Positions 1 to 13,145 are shown, numbered from the stretch's first letter. The stretch is 64,000 nucleotides of DNA from Cyprinodon diabolis (GCA_030533445.1 CM060080.1:19421377-19485376), one strand, 5' to 3'. Numbers and translations: made by a program. Notes: generated from the letters alone by a model not told the origin.

Positions 1-303
1 GCTCTAAAAACATTCTAAATGACTTCGTTTCGAGTAAATTATGGACACTACCCACTCAGGACACTTGGAATACATTGGACGAGCAGTATGGAGGAATATT
101 GACACGTTTTTTGTGGACTTTTATGGACCTTTCTGCCTCGGGCACCATAGACCTCCATTATTTGAATGTCAGCAGACAGTAAGAAGCCTCCCAGATCTCC
201 AGATGCATTTGAGATATCAAAAAAGTACTCCAGAGTGTTGTTCAGCATGGGGGTGAGTAGAAAATGAAGGCTAATCATGTTTTGGGTGTACTATTCCTTT
301 AAC
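1..303. repeat. Probable end of an interspersed DNA-transposon-like repeat
   Basis: The stretch ends in a phrase (about 276-303, containing ttttgggtgtactattcctt) that resembles the terminal sequence of common teleost non-autonomous DNA elements, which typically read 'gggtgaactatcccttta'. The left end is cut by the window edge. No gene is supported here; the short open frames are chance. The family assignment rests on memory of such repeats, so it is tentative. Confidence 0.35.
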
Positions 304-1520
304 TATCAGCACATTTAATCAATTATAACTTCATGAATACTAAATCTTTCATGCTTTTTGTGCTGCAAACCTTAGAAATACTGCTATCATACCTAAATGT
401 ATACATATATTGGTTCAGCACACCAATATTCCTAATGGAGTTAAACTGTAAGAATATTTTAAAGCAATGTGTATGTATTTGGTAAAACACACAGCCTACA
501 ATACACCTCTTAAGCCCAGAGGATCTTAGAAGCAAACTCCATCTAAATTAAATATGTAAATTAAAGCAAGTACAGCTCCCAAACTATAAATATGAAATAC
601 AATTGTTTGTATTTGTACGACAGAAAGGCATTGAGGAATATTTTTCAGATGGAACCATTACTTTAAATGTCACCATGTCTGATTTATACGTCATAAATCC
701 AAGGAAAAATGAAAAATATTTAGCCTTGCCAACATTTTTTTCAAAATAAACATTGTAAAACACCATTGAACCCCATTTGAAATTTGGACTCAATAAGTTG
801 AAGCATGTTTGTTCCACTAAGGTTTTAGTGGCCAGCTAAAAGTGGTCCAATACATTTTTCCACTCATATAAGGGAATCTGGCCTGACAAATATGCCGAAT
901 TACATTATTGGAGACCTTCGGCATAAGGCAATGCCTTTGCTCTTAATATTTAGCCATTGTTTTATTGAAATCTACCAACGATATCACCAAACTGAAAAGA
1001 AAATTAGAATAACAGAACAAGCTTTTGTAATGCAGACCAGTTACATCACCTGAAATGGGAGCAAAATGACCTCTGACCCCTCCTTGGAAAGGTCTGAGCC
1101 TCTAGTTTCCAATGATACTGGCCATTAGGGGGTGTGGCTAAAGAGGAATACCTGCTGTTGCATTATTCCCCCAGAGTCAGACATGTCAGGTGGAATTTTA
1201 AGTCTCATTTTATTTGTTTACACAGCTATAAAAGAAAAAAATATATATTTGTGAAAAAATAATTTTTAACATTTTTTAGAAATTTAAAATTAAATTTGAA
1301 TTAAAAATTAAAGCAACATTTTCAAAGGCATGTGGATGAAACACCATCTGACTACAGATCGATCGACATGAGCAGGTGTCAGATGGACCTGGTACCAGGC
1401 CCACCAGGCTTAAGGGGTTTTAACAAATTAGTTGTTAATATCAATCTATATATATTCATATCTATGTATACCTGCATCAAGTAATGTATTCATGGTAACT
1501 TGTGATTAGAATATTACTGT

Positions 1521-1676
<156 letters not shown>

Positions 1677-1868
1677 GGACGGGCGAGCAGACGGATAGAC
1701 AGATAAATGTAGTTTTTTCATTTAATAGTTTATTAACTTAAATTTCTTATTTGATATATCACAAAAAATAAATATGAAGGCACTTTTACACCTGACTTCA
1801 AAAACATCAGGGCCTCCTTAATAGTAGAAAGTATGTTTCATATCAGGTACTCAGGATGGATTAAGGCA

Positions 1869-1990
1869 AACCGGAGATGCACAATCTGATATCCATATCG
1901 GTATCAGTCCAGATGTTGACAAAAAATGCCAACTCAAGTATCCAAGAAAATGGGCCCGATCCATAGGTGTAAAGGTATTTGATTTATTTC
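1869..1990. repeat. Degenerate fragment of a hAT-like non-autonomous element
   Basis: The phrase with alternating 'gatatccatatcggtatcag' character, followed by 'atgggcccgatccat', resembles the ends of abundant fish repeats that begin 'gagatgcaccgatccgata'. It has no clear partner end or target duplication. The identification is by remembered similarity only. Confidence 0.3.
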
Positions 1991-2972
1991 TATGTATGCT
2001 AATCTTGAGCTTCCCTCTGGGATACAGTTATACAAGATAAAGTAATAAAGCTGCAAGTGGCCTGGGATGTCCCTCGCAGCTCAGCCTTGTTTCACAGGTT
2101 TAAACATTTGAATCGTTCTGTTTAAGCCTTGTTGAAAAGTATTGTCTGGCTTTCATTTGTTTATATTCATATATTTTAAATGTATTATTATTTTTGGCAG
2201 ATTCAAGTTATTCATGTGGCCATTGTGAGTTTTTATTTTATCAAACTAGAGGTACCAACAATTTTATCCATGTGAGTACTATCGAAAATCCGGATGTTTA
2301 AAACCTACGAGGCCTAAAATGTAATCTTTCAAATGTGACTTTTTAGGAAGCTGGTGAGGAATAACTTGCCTGGAACAACCCAAATAGTTAGGATAAATTA
2401 TAACAGAGCCAGATATTCTATAAAAAGTTCTATATCACATCTTTAATGGTGATTTCTCTTCCCTTTAACAGCTGGTCCTAGCATGGTTTTCCCTCCGTTT
2501 CACGCAATGTTCTCCTGTGTTTCATCCTTGCATGTACAGTATTTATGTCAAACATATAAAGCATTTTTGCAGGACACTACCTGCTATAAAAAAAAAACAT
2601 AATCCTTTCAGAAAAATACTTTAGGGAGATAACTGAATTCTGATATAATGAATGGAGAATCATGATTTCCATGAAAATATTATAGCAGTATTTTCATTAA
2701 GGAATTTGTACACTTTTTATTTCAGATCAGAAATCTTATGGCTTAATTTTTTAAGATGCTTTTTTAAGATGTTTTTTTTGTTTGGTTGTTTTTTCAGATA
2801 TGTTAGGTAACCTACTCATTGTCACCCTATTCACACTTAAACCTGCTGCCATTTCCCTGACAAAGCCCAATGTTAAATAGACAAATAAATATGGATTTTA
2901 ATAAATATAGTGGGGCCAATTCCCGACTGGGCAACAGATATTTTATAAGATTTTCTAACAAAGGTGACCCTA

Positions 2973-3970
<998 letters not shown>

Positions 3971-4039
3971 TTTTAGCTAGTGATTTAGACTGCTTTGTAG
4001 TAAAATAAAAAAAGGCTGGTGTGGAGTGGATTTTTTTTT

Positions 4040-4125
4040 TTTTACCACATCTTTCGCCTCGCCTGTGTCGCAGCTACGTCCTCTCTGTGCGCAACCGTGC
4101 GACGCGCGCTCCTCTGTTGTAATCG
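4040..4125 (-). promoter_or_regulatory. Probable CpG-containing ttc9 promoter region
   Basis: A cluster of CpG dinucleotides (cgcctcgcctgtgtcgc, gtgcgcaaccgtgcgacgcg) lies 70-150 bp upstream of the ttc9 start codon in otherwise AT-rich DNA. Position and composition suggest a promoter; no specific initiator can be assigned. Confidence 0.4.
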
Positions 4126-5190
4126 GCTGCCTTGTTTTCAGTTCAAACGAGCCTATTGGTCTATAAATTAAGAAATCATTATGATTCTGCCAGTGAACAC
4201 TTTGGTTTCACCCAAGGAAGGATTATCATGCATTTAGTAAAAATTCCACCTTCTTTTATCTATCAGCTTCTTTCATGCATGAGATGTGTGGACTTGAATA
4301 TAATGAATTGGACTCCTTTCAAATTCAAGTTACATGCCTACTATAATTAAGCTTGACCTGATGAATTCCCAAACTAATCGGACAGTCCGAAACCTAAGCA
4401 TTTTGACTTAAAATGCCCATAAACAGAATAGATGTTATTTTCAAAATCTCTGTCTCCCAACTAATAATTTTAATAAATTCATTTGTTGATATTAAATGAA
4501 ATTTCTAAGCTTTATGAGCTGCGAGAAGTCAAAAATACCCTTCTTTTTGTATTTAAATGTTAAGACATTGGTAAATAATCTCAAAACATGGTTTAGATAT
4601 AATCCAACACAGTTTTTAGGAAAGCTAGCTATCAGATAAAAAATTTAACTTATTATGTTACTTAAATACTGAATCAGATTTTAAAAATCCTAAAATGAGT
4701 TTTCTAGACATTTGCTTATTTACATCCTGAAGTTCAAGCTACATTTGTAGATGGGAAGGTGTATTTATATACACAAAAATTTACATATCTCCTTAATTGT
4801 AGGTTAGTACCCTTTTCTAAATGGGATAACCTCACAATGACTAAAAGGGAAGGGTTGAACTGTGAAAGGTTCAGGATACCAAAAGCTTTATGGACCCTAA
4901 AGTTGTCAGCATCGCCATTCGTAAAAGCATTATCACAGCTAACAAAAGTATGAGTTGACAAGAACATACATTTTTATTGATTTTGGAACATTATGGATAA
5001 GTAAATGTAATATAGGGTGTAAGAGAGAGAGAATTTTAAAGGTGAAATTAGGTCCAAAGGTAATTAAACAAAGTATTGCTTTGGTCTTTTAGCAAGGGTG
5101 TAGTATTTTGTTCGTTTTTAGTATCATTATTTATATATATTTCTGAAATATTTAATTTCTCCAATACATTTTTAAGGGAACTCTTATAAA

Positions 5191-5199
5191 AAATATATA

Positions 5200-5295
<96 letters not shown>

Positions 5296-5308
5296 TATAT
5301 ATATATTT
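5191..5308. repeat. (AT)n microsatellite
   Basis: Nearly pure alternating AT of about 118 bp with two small interruptions, 240-360 bp upstream of the med6 start codon. It is able to extrude as a cruciform. Confidence 0.95.
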
Positions 5309-5369
5309 ACATTATAATATCACAAGAAAGGTACAATTTTTGCTAAAACGTTTGTTCTAAACATAAAGA

Positions 5370-5378
5370 ATATATATG

Positions 5379-5428
<50 letters not shown>

Positions 5429-5441
5429 ATATATATATGAG
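5370..5441. repeat. (AT)n microsatellite ending in a palindrome
   Basis: A second alternating AT tract that ends in the self-complementary sequence CTCATATATATATGAG (5426-5441), about 110 bp before the med6 start codon. Confidence 0.93.
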
Positions 5442-5464
5442 AAAATAAGTTAGCGACTTGCTAA

Positions 5465-5550
5465 GTTTTGCTGCGATACGTCATCAAGCTGCGACGCGAC
5501 GGACAGCGAAACGCAAATTTTAAGGGACAAGGTATATTTTGTTTATCAAC
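5465..5550 (+). promoter_or_regulatory. Probable med6 promoter and 5' UTR
   Basis: This short CpG-rich stretch (gcgatacgtcatcaagctgcg, acgcgacggacagcgaaacg) directly upstream of the med6 ATG contrasts with the AT tracts just before it. TACGTCA is close to a CRE/ATF half-site. No TATA box is placed where it would be needed. The exact transcription start cannot be seen. Confidence 0.45.
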
Positions 5551-5572
5551 ATGGCGTCGGCCGATTTCAGAG
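5551..5572 (+). CDS. med6: med6 coding exon 1
   Basis: 22 nt (M A S A D F R and one base) before donor GTAATT. It is too short for ORF detection and is placed by the phase-1 join to exon 2 and by the family N-terminus. Confidence 0.88.
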
Positions 5573-8500
5573 GTAATTTTGTGCTATTTTAAGTTGAAAT
5601 GCTTCTTTCAAAATATTTTAGATCTAATAACCTTAAAAATTTTTACTGTGAATATAAAACGATGAGATACATCCTAGGTTTAGAGTCGTAGTTGTTACGT
5701 TTGAAAGGTAAGGTAACGTTAGCCCGTCAGCTAACGTTGGCAATCATGGGTTTTGTGTTTTCTTACACGTAGACAGTGTCAGTTATACGTGTTTTAAAAC
5801 CAACCCATGCTGTTTTGTTGCGTTGTACACACTGGTGAAAGTATATGGTTGCTGCCTCTTGTGGTCACACGCTGGGATAAATGGATATAATAGGCATATA
5901 TTCTGGTGAAGATTCACAGTCATCCAGGTCATAGTCATTCCAAAAAAGTTAAAAAAAAAACAACAATCCCCTGGAATTTTGTTTCCCATTCAAAATGTCG
6001 GGAATAGAGTTTAGTTCGAGGTTTTATTCAAGGTTTTGTTGGGCACTGGAACACAAACTTTCAGTCATCAGAACCATCAGAACCAGAACACCGGGCTGAG
6101 TCTGTCCCTGCAAAAACAGAAGAAAAGCACAGAGAACAGAAACACCTCAAAGATGCTCTTCAAACCTGTGGATACCCAAACTGGGCATTTGTCAAATCAG
6201 CGAGGAAATCCAAAAGATATGCAGCAGATTAAAGATTAAACCCCAAAACATTGCTATCCAATATGTTGCTGGAGGCTCTGAAAATATCAAGAGGATTTTC
6301 TCCAAACATAAAATCCCAGGACATTTCAAACCAAACCAGACCCTTAAAAAGAGACTAGTGCATCCTAAAGACAAAAGCCCCAAACCTGGGATGAGCGGAG
6401 TAGTATGAGCCGTTCCATGCAGTGAGGAATGCTCTGATCATTATATTGGAGAAACTAAACAACCTCACCACAGACACATGGCCCAACACAAGAGGGAGAC
6501 CTCCTCGAGGAAAAAACTCTGTGGTACATCTACACCTTATGGACAAAGGACATTCTTTTGAGGACCAGAATGTTCACATTTTGGGCAAAGAAAATGGGTG
6601 GTTTCAGAGGGGCATGAAGGAAGCCATCTAGGTTAAGAAGGAAAAACCAATTTAGCATATGTGGTGGACTCAGGTTTCAGCTTTTTTTAAAACTACAATG
6701 CAGAAAATTGAGTTGATCCCTTCCCGCTATCATCACAACCCCAACCCCTGTACAGGAGAGCAGAAGACCTTGCATTTTCAGCCAGGCCAACAATTCCCTT
6801 TAACAACCCCCTTTCAGAGACATAGACAGGTATGGGGCATTGCAGGCTAACAAAAGAAGCCAAACAACCCCCATTCCAAAGGGTGGACCTGGTTACCCGT
6901 TTCAGTTTGCATGTTTTCCAAACAAAAACAAGGTTTTGAAGGGCTTCTGTACAAAACCTCAAACTCAACACTATTCTTGACAATTTGAATTGAAAAAGCT
7001 TCCTGGATGGGAAGCAAAAGGTCTTCAAACTTGGAATCAAAGTCCAGTGGATTGTTTTTTTTTTTTTTTTTTTACTTTTTTGGAATAGGCATATATTCAC
7101 ATTTGGATTCCAAAACTACCTGCTCTTAATTGTATGATGATTATTTCAAATTATTGCTCACTGTTATTTTAGAAAACCCGAGGACAAAACTTATTTTTCA
7201 GTCTTTACAGTCAGGCATGATGTGGTTGTATGAGATTTAATAAAAAATCCTATAAAGGGAAGTCTGCTGGTTCCTACTTGGTTTATAACAGAACGTTTAG
7301 CCTTTTAAAATCACTAACTAAAGGATTGAAATTTCAGTTCCTAAATATTTTTGTTGTTTTTTTGTTATGTTTTTTTGCTTTAATTCATGTTTTCAATAAA
7401 CGTAAGGATGAGCCAGTACGATATATAGGAGATTAGAGTTTTGATCTATCCTGTTACCTATGGAGCCAAATCATTCTCAATTTTGACAAATACACATATG
7501 TAATTCATACATGCACAGTACAAGCTCCACAGACACACAGCATGATTCACGTAAGCATGCAAGGTTCACACATGCACAGCACATGATTCGCCAAAGTATT
7601 TCTGGTCCATAAACAATTATAAATTACATTACAAAGTACCACTGGTCACTGGTTTACACATCATCGTTATTAGTGGTTATCACTCCCATAGAATGGCTTC
7701 AGATTTGCCAGTAGGTCAGTAGGTTATTATCACCGAGTGAATCCTAATCCTAAAGCCATTCCTTTCCCCCGACGGAATTTATTAATTTATTTATGATATC
7801 TGCAAATAATTTCAGTAGTTCGTTGTGTGCTGTAAAAATGAATGAATAAAAATAAAAGGATCTGCATGCCGCTCATATTAAACAAACTAAAAACAAATAA
7901 ATCTCATATCCTGTCAACTGGGTTTTAGAATTCTCTCCCTGTAAATACCTGGTTTACTTCAAAAATAAAAGCAAAAACTCATAATAAAAAATTATAATGT
8001 ATGTTTAATATTATCGTATGTATTGTATTATTTACAGGTTTTTAAATACCTTTCTAAGTTTCTACACAGTGACACGCCATGTTTCTAAATAAAATGATTT
8101 TTTTTTTTTTTATGAATTTTGTAGGAACAAACTTCAGCACCTTGTTTGGCATTTTGCAGCATCAGGTTGGGGACAGGTCAGCGCTGCATCATTTGATAAA
8201 AAAAAAAACATGGGCTGCAGGTTTTCTTATAGATGTGGTTGTTGTGAATGAATAAATAAATATAAAAACCAAAAATGGAATTACAAGATCTTTAGTATTT
8301 AATGCTTTGATTGACCTTAAACACCTAAAACAAATTTCAAAGAAAGGGCTGTTAGTTTGCTGACTTAAAAACAGTGGAGGTTTTAAATAAAAATTGCAGA
8401 TCAGAGACAGTTAAGAGACAACAGGGGAGTTCTCCTCTATAGCAGAATAATGGATGAATCAATCGCTAAGAGATTCAGCAACAAGATGAAAGATACTTGA

Positions 8501-11500
8501 TTCAAATACCAGTATTAGTTTTTTTGTATTATTATTATTTTCGTATAAAAGTTCACAAGTAAACAATATTTGAAAAACAAAAAGAATACTTTTTCTACTT
8601 TTCTTTTGTGCTTTAATGCTATTTTCTTTTTTTATATACATGGCCCTTTAACTGGGCAGGGAATAGGAAGGGTTACCTAGAAAACAGTACATTGCTATTT
8701 TCTATTTTTGGGAACAGAATGAAGATATTAAATATTAAAAACATGTTCCTCAAGGCTACCAATCCAAGTAGTCGTAAATCCTAAATTAGGAGAAGAACTC
8801 AGTATTTTCCTATATCACAATCTGTGGGATTAAAACTATCTTTAAAATAATTGTTTGCCCAGACTTTTAAAACTGTCTGATTAATTAGACTCTAGAAATG
8901 TAGAATTTTGAAACGTAAACTGGTTGGAAATTCTCATATTGACAGTGCTGTTTATTGTAAACTTCTTAGTAAAACTTGTTTGTTTAGCTATTAAAGTATT
9001 TGCTTGGTAACTTTACAGACAACCTTCTTGGCATATCATGGGTGGACAGCGGCTGGGTGCCGATTCTAAATCCTGGGAATGTTTTGGATTACTTCTCTGA
9101 AAGAAGCAACCCGTTCTATGACCGAACCTGCAATAACGAGATAGTGAAGATGCAGCGGCTTACCCTGGAGCACCTCAAGTAAGTTTATGAAACCTGGGAT
9201 GGAATGATGTTGTGTTATTGTTTCTCTTGTTTTGTAATGTACAAGTGAAGCTAAAATCATTGCATAAAAGTGGAACCTGGTGTATAAGAGATATGCTGAT
9301 GAAGATTATCAGTCATCCAGGTCATAGTCATGCTATATAAAGCCTCAAACTCACTGTGGATCCAGACATTTGAATTGAGAGGGGAAGCGAAACGTCTTCA
9401 AGCCTTGGAAACCAAGTCCAGTGGATTGTTTTTAACTTTTACGGAATGTATTAGAGATGCATTTCTTCTGCATATCAGAATAGAAAATGTGACTACAGAC
9501 TCAGTCACCAACATACACAAAGACTTTCCTCTGATATTTCTGCAAAAAATCTACTTAAAAAGTTTTTATTTGGACAGTAAAAATCATTTCTGACCTTAGA
9601 ATTTTTTCATCCAGGATCTGGCTTTGTTTTCCTTGTTATCTAGCATTTTCCAGCTCAATAAACACAAATACATAAACAAACAGTTGCTGCTCTGCTAAGC
9701 AATTTCAGTTAGAAGATACGTTTCTGATCCCCTGCTGATATTCAATTCCATTAAGTCACAAACCAGTTTCTTATTTAATCTGGAGAGAGAAAACACTGAA
9801 TGGACAGACTGTACAGAAGGGATCTTGCCTCATTTACTGTTTTTACAGAATCCCAAAATCTATTAGTTTTCTTAGCTTTGGCCCTAAGCTGTAGCTCAAT
9901 TCACTGATTTTCTGTTCTATAAGCCCTGTTTAGTAGGAGAAAGCCCCATCTCTTAACTAGTAATTTGCCTCTGCCTAATATCTTTGTGGTCCACAAATAT
10001 TATAATACTAATTTTCCTCTTAAAGCCTGGATGATACTAAAAGTACTAGCCCTGCCTACCTGATGAGCTAATAGCTTGGATTCCTGTTTTATCTTCAGTC
10101 AGATGGTGGGAGTGGAATACATCCTTCTTCACGCTCAGGAACCAATTCTTTATATCATTCGGAAGCAGCAGCGTCAGTCGCCAGCACAAGGTGAGCAGGG
10201 CATCGTCTCATCATAGCTGTGTTTGCTGTGGAGTTTTTTTCAAGGCAACAAATCTAGATTGGCGCCGTTATATTTAAATAATGGGAATGAAGTTGGTTAT
10301 TCCTTTGTATGGCTTTGAATACATTTTAATTTGCCTCCAAACTTAATGGTTATCTAGTGATTCCTTTGGCGGACTATTACATCATAGCAGGAGTGGTGTA
10401 TCAGGCTCCAGACCTCGGGACGGTTATCAACTCTAGAGTGGTAAATCATTTCAATTATAAACAATGTTAATGTTTCAGTGTAGGATGTTGCAGGATATTA
10501 TTTCTCCTAATGTTTAATTGTTGGTTGATTTAGCTTTCTGCAGTCCATGGAATCCAGTCGGCTTTCGATGAGGCCATGTCCTACTGCCGCTATCACCCAT
10601 CCAAGGGCTACTGCTGGCATTTCAAGGATCAGGAGGAGAGAGGTTGGATCTCTAGATTTATGTTTAAAACCTATAGTTGGTGCTGCAGCTATCACAGCAT
10701 ACAGGAAAAAATGAAAATCCTTAAATACACAGTTATATACTTAACTTCCACCTCCCAAAATCGTTAAGTCTACTCATCACATTTCTTTTCTTTTTTTAAC
10801 AGCCTATCAATGTGACCGTAAGAATAATTGTCTGAATGCCAAAAAGAGCCCAACAGATTTTGTTTTCACAAGTGGAGCAGTATGGCTATTGCCATAGTGT
10901 TCCGCTTGATTTGTGCATATAAATAGCTTTTTATAATTCATGCAGGGAGGTTTACAGATTATATGGACAGTGCAATGTAAATAAAACAGGAAAGGAAAAA
11001 AGCAGAAACGATGAAAGAAAGAGGAGATGAAATGGACATAGCCATAAAACATTTTCAGTCTGCTTCATCACCTGCAAAGAGATGTAAAAAGAACAGCACA
11101 ATCAAAGGATATAGTATAAGAGATACAATAGAGTAACACCTTGATACTATACATCACATTTCTTTTTGCATCAAATATCATGCTCATATCAAAGTGAAAC
11201 GCAGCACATTATACCTTTTTAGAATCAGGCAATCATAAGGAAAATGACTAAATCAAATGTAAGCCAACCATACACTACAAACACCAAAAACTAATATTTC
11301 ATCATCAGCTCAGAATTGATAATTATCAGATCCTATCTTGTTTTTTATTCTGGCGAACAGAAAGAAAGAAAAAAAAAGATGATGGCAAAAAAGGGCTCAT
11401 TTTCTCCGTGACACTCCACAGAAAATTAGTATACAGTTGTCTTTCCCCGAAAATAAACTTAAGTGTCATAATATTTTTTTTGCCATAAAAAAGTAAAAAC

Positions 11501-13145
11501 ATAGGGATGAAAATGTTTAATCCATCTCCGTAATGATACATTTTAAATCATCTACGTTGTGTGGACGTAAAAACAACAACCTATTTACTATATACATCAA
11601 GTGTGACTTACATTTTAAGTAATCCACAAAGCTATTGAAACTTCCTCTACGTAAAAAAACGGCCCTCCCCATGTGCATGCATCAAGTAGTTCTGTTCAGC
11701 TGCTGCTGTACAGTATTGTGACCAAAAATTGAAACTGAAAATATGGGATTTATATATCTGCTTAAGGACTGACAGGAGAGGAGATCCTAGCTGATGCTCA
11801 CGGAGTGGACTTTCACGCTTCAAAACTGGAAGTATTGTTAAAAAAAAAAAAACATTGCTTGAATGAAAATTTGTGTAAATCTACACATAGAAATTTGGTG
11901 TCAAATTGGTCATAAAATTCAAATAAATCTGTTTGGAACATTTGTTCCAAATATGGCACAATTGTGCCAAACGGACCTTTTACATACAAAAATGGTCATA
12001 GTTTCACAATGCTTATGAATAGAGATCTGAACTTTGACACAGTTTTCCACAACATGAAGAACAAGTGGAAGAAGTGGAAGAGGTCAATTATGAATTATAC
12101 ATAAGATGAAACGTAATAAAAAATGTTTTTTTTGTTTTGTTTTTTTATTATTAGGGGGGAAAGTTTTTTTGGACATGTTTAAAGTCACACAGCTCTGGTT
12201 CTGTAAAACCTACACAGTCTGTACACATATTTCCAGAAACTAGAAGGTCTTAGCTTTCAAATAAAAGATATAAATCCCACAAGCATGTGGGATTTATAAT
12301 ATTTTATTGGCCAAGGGCATTTTTGGTATGCAATATGTTTGTGCACAAGCTATAAAATAGTGGTTGTTGAGAGGTTTATTCACACAAACCTTTCATCGAG
12401 ATTTGTAAATGTGTCTTTACTGTCAGAAAAATATAAAAAAATGTATCTTGAATCCAAAAATCAGTATAACATGATCAATGAGAAAAAAATCACTGGGTAT
12501 AAATATTTTTTTAAAACACAGTACCACTCAGAACTTAACTGGGCCATTTCAAAGAATAGAACTTTTTTTTTTTTCAACTGAACTTCATTTCTTTTAAAAA
12601 GTTTCATTGACTAATGTTTTATTTTGTTGCAGAAAAAGCTACGCCTAAAACCAAAAAGAAAGAGGAGCCCAGTTCTCTGTTTCAGAGGCACCGTGTCGAC
12701 ACACTGCTTTTAGACCTCAGATCAAAGTTTCCACCGACCTTCTATCAGGTTTATTTCAAGTGTTTCTGCATCATCGTTAATGCTAATGTGTTTACATTTT
12801 GAACAAAATCTATAACTTCTTTTCTTTCATTAATTCAGCCTAAGCCAGGGGAAAAGCCAATTCCAGGTAGGATATTCCGTTTGAATTTGTTGAGAATGAG
12901 ATCCTTAAGTAATACTAACATTTGATTCTGAAATGTGTAGATGAAATAAATACTTTGTATAAACGTGTGTATGTATGTGGGGTTTTTTTGTGTGTGTATT
13001 TGGCTGTCTTGCAGTTGAAGTCAAAAAGGAACCTGAAGCTCCAGCAGAAGCTGTGAAACAAGACGAAAGGGAACCGGCCGCTAAGTCCTCCGCCCCGGCT
13101 CCAGCCAGTAAACCACCGCCTGAGAAAAGGGCAAGGCTTCAGTAA
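5551..13145 (+). CDS. med6: Mediator complex subunit 6 (complete, 8 exons)
   Basis: MED6 is a core subunit of the Mediator head module. It links activators and RNA polymerase II at promoters and acts in the nucleus. Eight exons (5551-5572, 9019-9178, 10099-10190, 10358-10440, 10534-10642, 12633-12748, 12839-12866, 13015-13145) join in frame into 246 codons plus stop, the same length as the human protein. The conserved MED6 domain (about residues 8-130) is clear: [55 protein letters not shown] linker follows, then the basic segment [16 protein letters not shown], then an acidic and Pro/Ala-rich tail ending PEKRARLQ. All junctions are GT-AG. The first exon holds only 22 coding nt, so the start depends on the splice to exon 2; ATGG in GCGTCGG context and the family N-terminus support it. 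Intron 1 carries a Penelope-like insertion. Confidence 0.97.
5889..5903. repeat. Left 15-bp target-site duplication of the Penelope-like element
   Basis: AATAGGCATATATTC is present here and again at 7084-7098, exactly bounding the element. A base or two of the boundary is ambiguous because the element tail also ends in GGAAT. Confidence 0.8.
5904..7083 (+). mobile_element. Penelope-like retroelement remnant
   Basis: A 5'-truncated Penelope-like element (Neptune/Poseidon type of fish). Around 6110-6640 the plus strand encodes the end of the pol product: [14 protein letters not shown], then [31 protein letters not shown], then the GIY-YIG-type endonuclease region with [11 protein letters not shown] and [19 protein letters not shown]. 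An in-frame TGA at 6406-6408 and a frame change near 6500 show that it is dead. The 3' tail (about 7024-7083) ends ...CTTTTTTGGAAT. The first 50 bp (5904-5950) are the reverse complement of the typical 3' terminus of the family, an arrangement known for Penelope elements. A perfect 15-bp direct repeat flanks it. Confidence 0.85.
7084..7098. repeat. Right 15-bp target-site duplication of the Penelope-like element
   Basis: A perfect second copy of AATAGGCATATATTC, immediately after the 3' end of the Penelope-like remnant. Confidence 0.8.
9019..9178 (+). CDS. med6: med6 coding exon 2
   Basis: Acceptor TTTACAG, donor GTAAGT, 160 nt. It encodes the most conserved block, from [13 protein letters not shown] to LTLEHL. 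Confidence 0.96.
9282..9451 (+). mobile_element. Short Penelope-like 3'-end fragment
   Basis: This carries the family's terminal phrases: cagtcatccaggtcatagtc, gaagcgaaacgtcttcaagc and accaagtccagtggattgtt, followed by TTTTTAACTTTTACGGAAT. It matches the 3' end of the larger remnant in med6 intron 1. It begins 100 bp into intron 2. Flanks GTATAAGAGATATGC and GTATTAGAGATGC may be a decayed target duplication. Confidence 0.7.
10099..10190 (+). CDS. med6: med6 coding exon 3
   Basis: Acceptor ATCTTCAG, donor GTGAGC, 92 nt. It encodes [15 protein letters not shown] and [12 protein letters not shown]. Confidence 0.96.
10358..10440 (+). CDS. med6: med6 coding exon 4
   Basis: Acceptor TTATCTAG, donor GTAAAT, 83 nt. 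It encodes [20 protein letters not shown] and the next residues GTVINSRV. Confidence 0.96.
10534..10642 (+). CDS. med6: med6 coding exon 5
   Basis: Acceptor GATTTAG, weak donor GTTGGA, 109 nt. It encodes [20 protein letters not shown] and [13 protein letters not shown]. The donor is chosen because it restores phase with exon 6. Human has Trp where this has the Cys of GYCWHF. Confidence 0.92.
10643..12632. other. med6 intron 5
   Basis: A 2.0-kb AT-rich intron with homopolymer runs. No exon or mobile element is recognised. It contains a perfect 13-bp-stem hairpin at 12269-12298. Confidence 0.8.
12269..12298. other. Perfect 13-bp-stem hairpin in med6 intron 5
   Basis: TATAAATCCCACA and TGTGGGATTTATA are exact reverse complements separated by the 4-nt loop AGCA. 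No function is known. Confidence 0.8.
12633..12748 (+). CDS. med6: med6 coding exon 6
   Basis: Acceptor TTGTTGCAG, donor GTTTAT, 116 nt. It encodes the Lys-rich segment and [20 protein letters not shown]. Confidence 0.95.
12839..12866 (+). CDS. med6: med6 coding exon 7 (micro-exon)
   Basis: 28 nt encoding PKPGEKPIP between acceptor AATTCAG and donor GTAGGA. The human protein has the matching KPGEKPVP. Confidence 0.93.
13015..13145 (+). CDS. med6: med6 coding exon 8 with stop
   Basis: Acceptor GTCTTGCAG. It encodes the acidic and Pro/Ala-rich tail ending PPEKRARLQ and a TAA stop at 13143-13145. Confidence 0.95.

Larger units (their letters stand above)
3971..5550. other. Divergent intergenic region between ttc9 and med6
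   Basis: The ttc9 side (about 4040-4130) has a short CpG-rich stretch (gcgcaaccgtgcgacgcgcgc) likely to be its promoter. The middle is AT-rich with no supported gene. The med6 side carries two long (AT)n tracts and then a short CpG-containing stretch at 5465-5510. Confidence 0.6.
5573..9018. other. med6 intron 1
   Basis: A 3.4-kb intron. The first third contains the Penelope-like insertion at 5904-7083. The rest (7099-9018) is AT-rich with homopolymers and no recognised gene. Confidence 0.8.
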
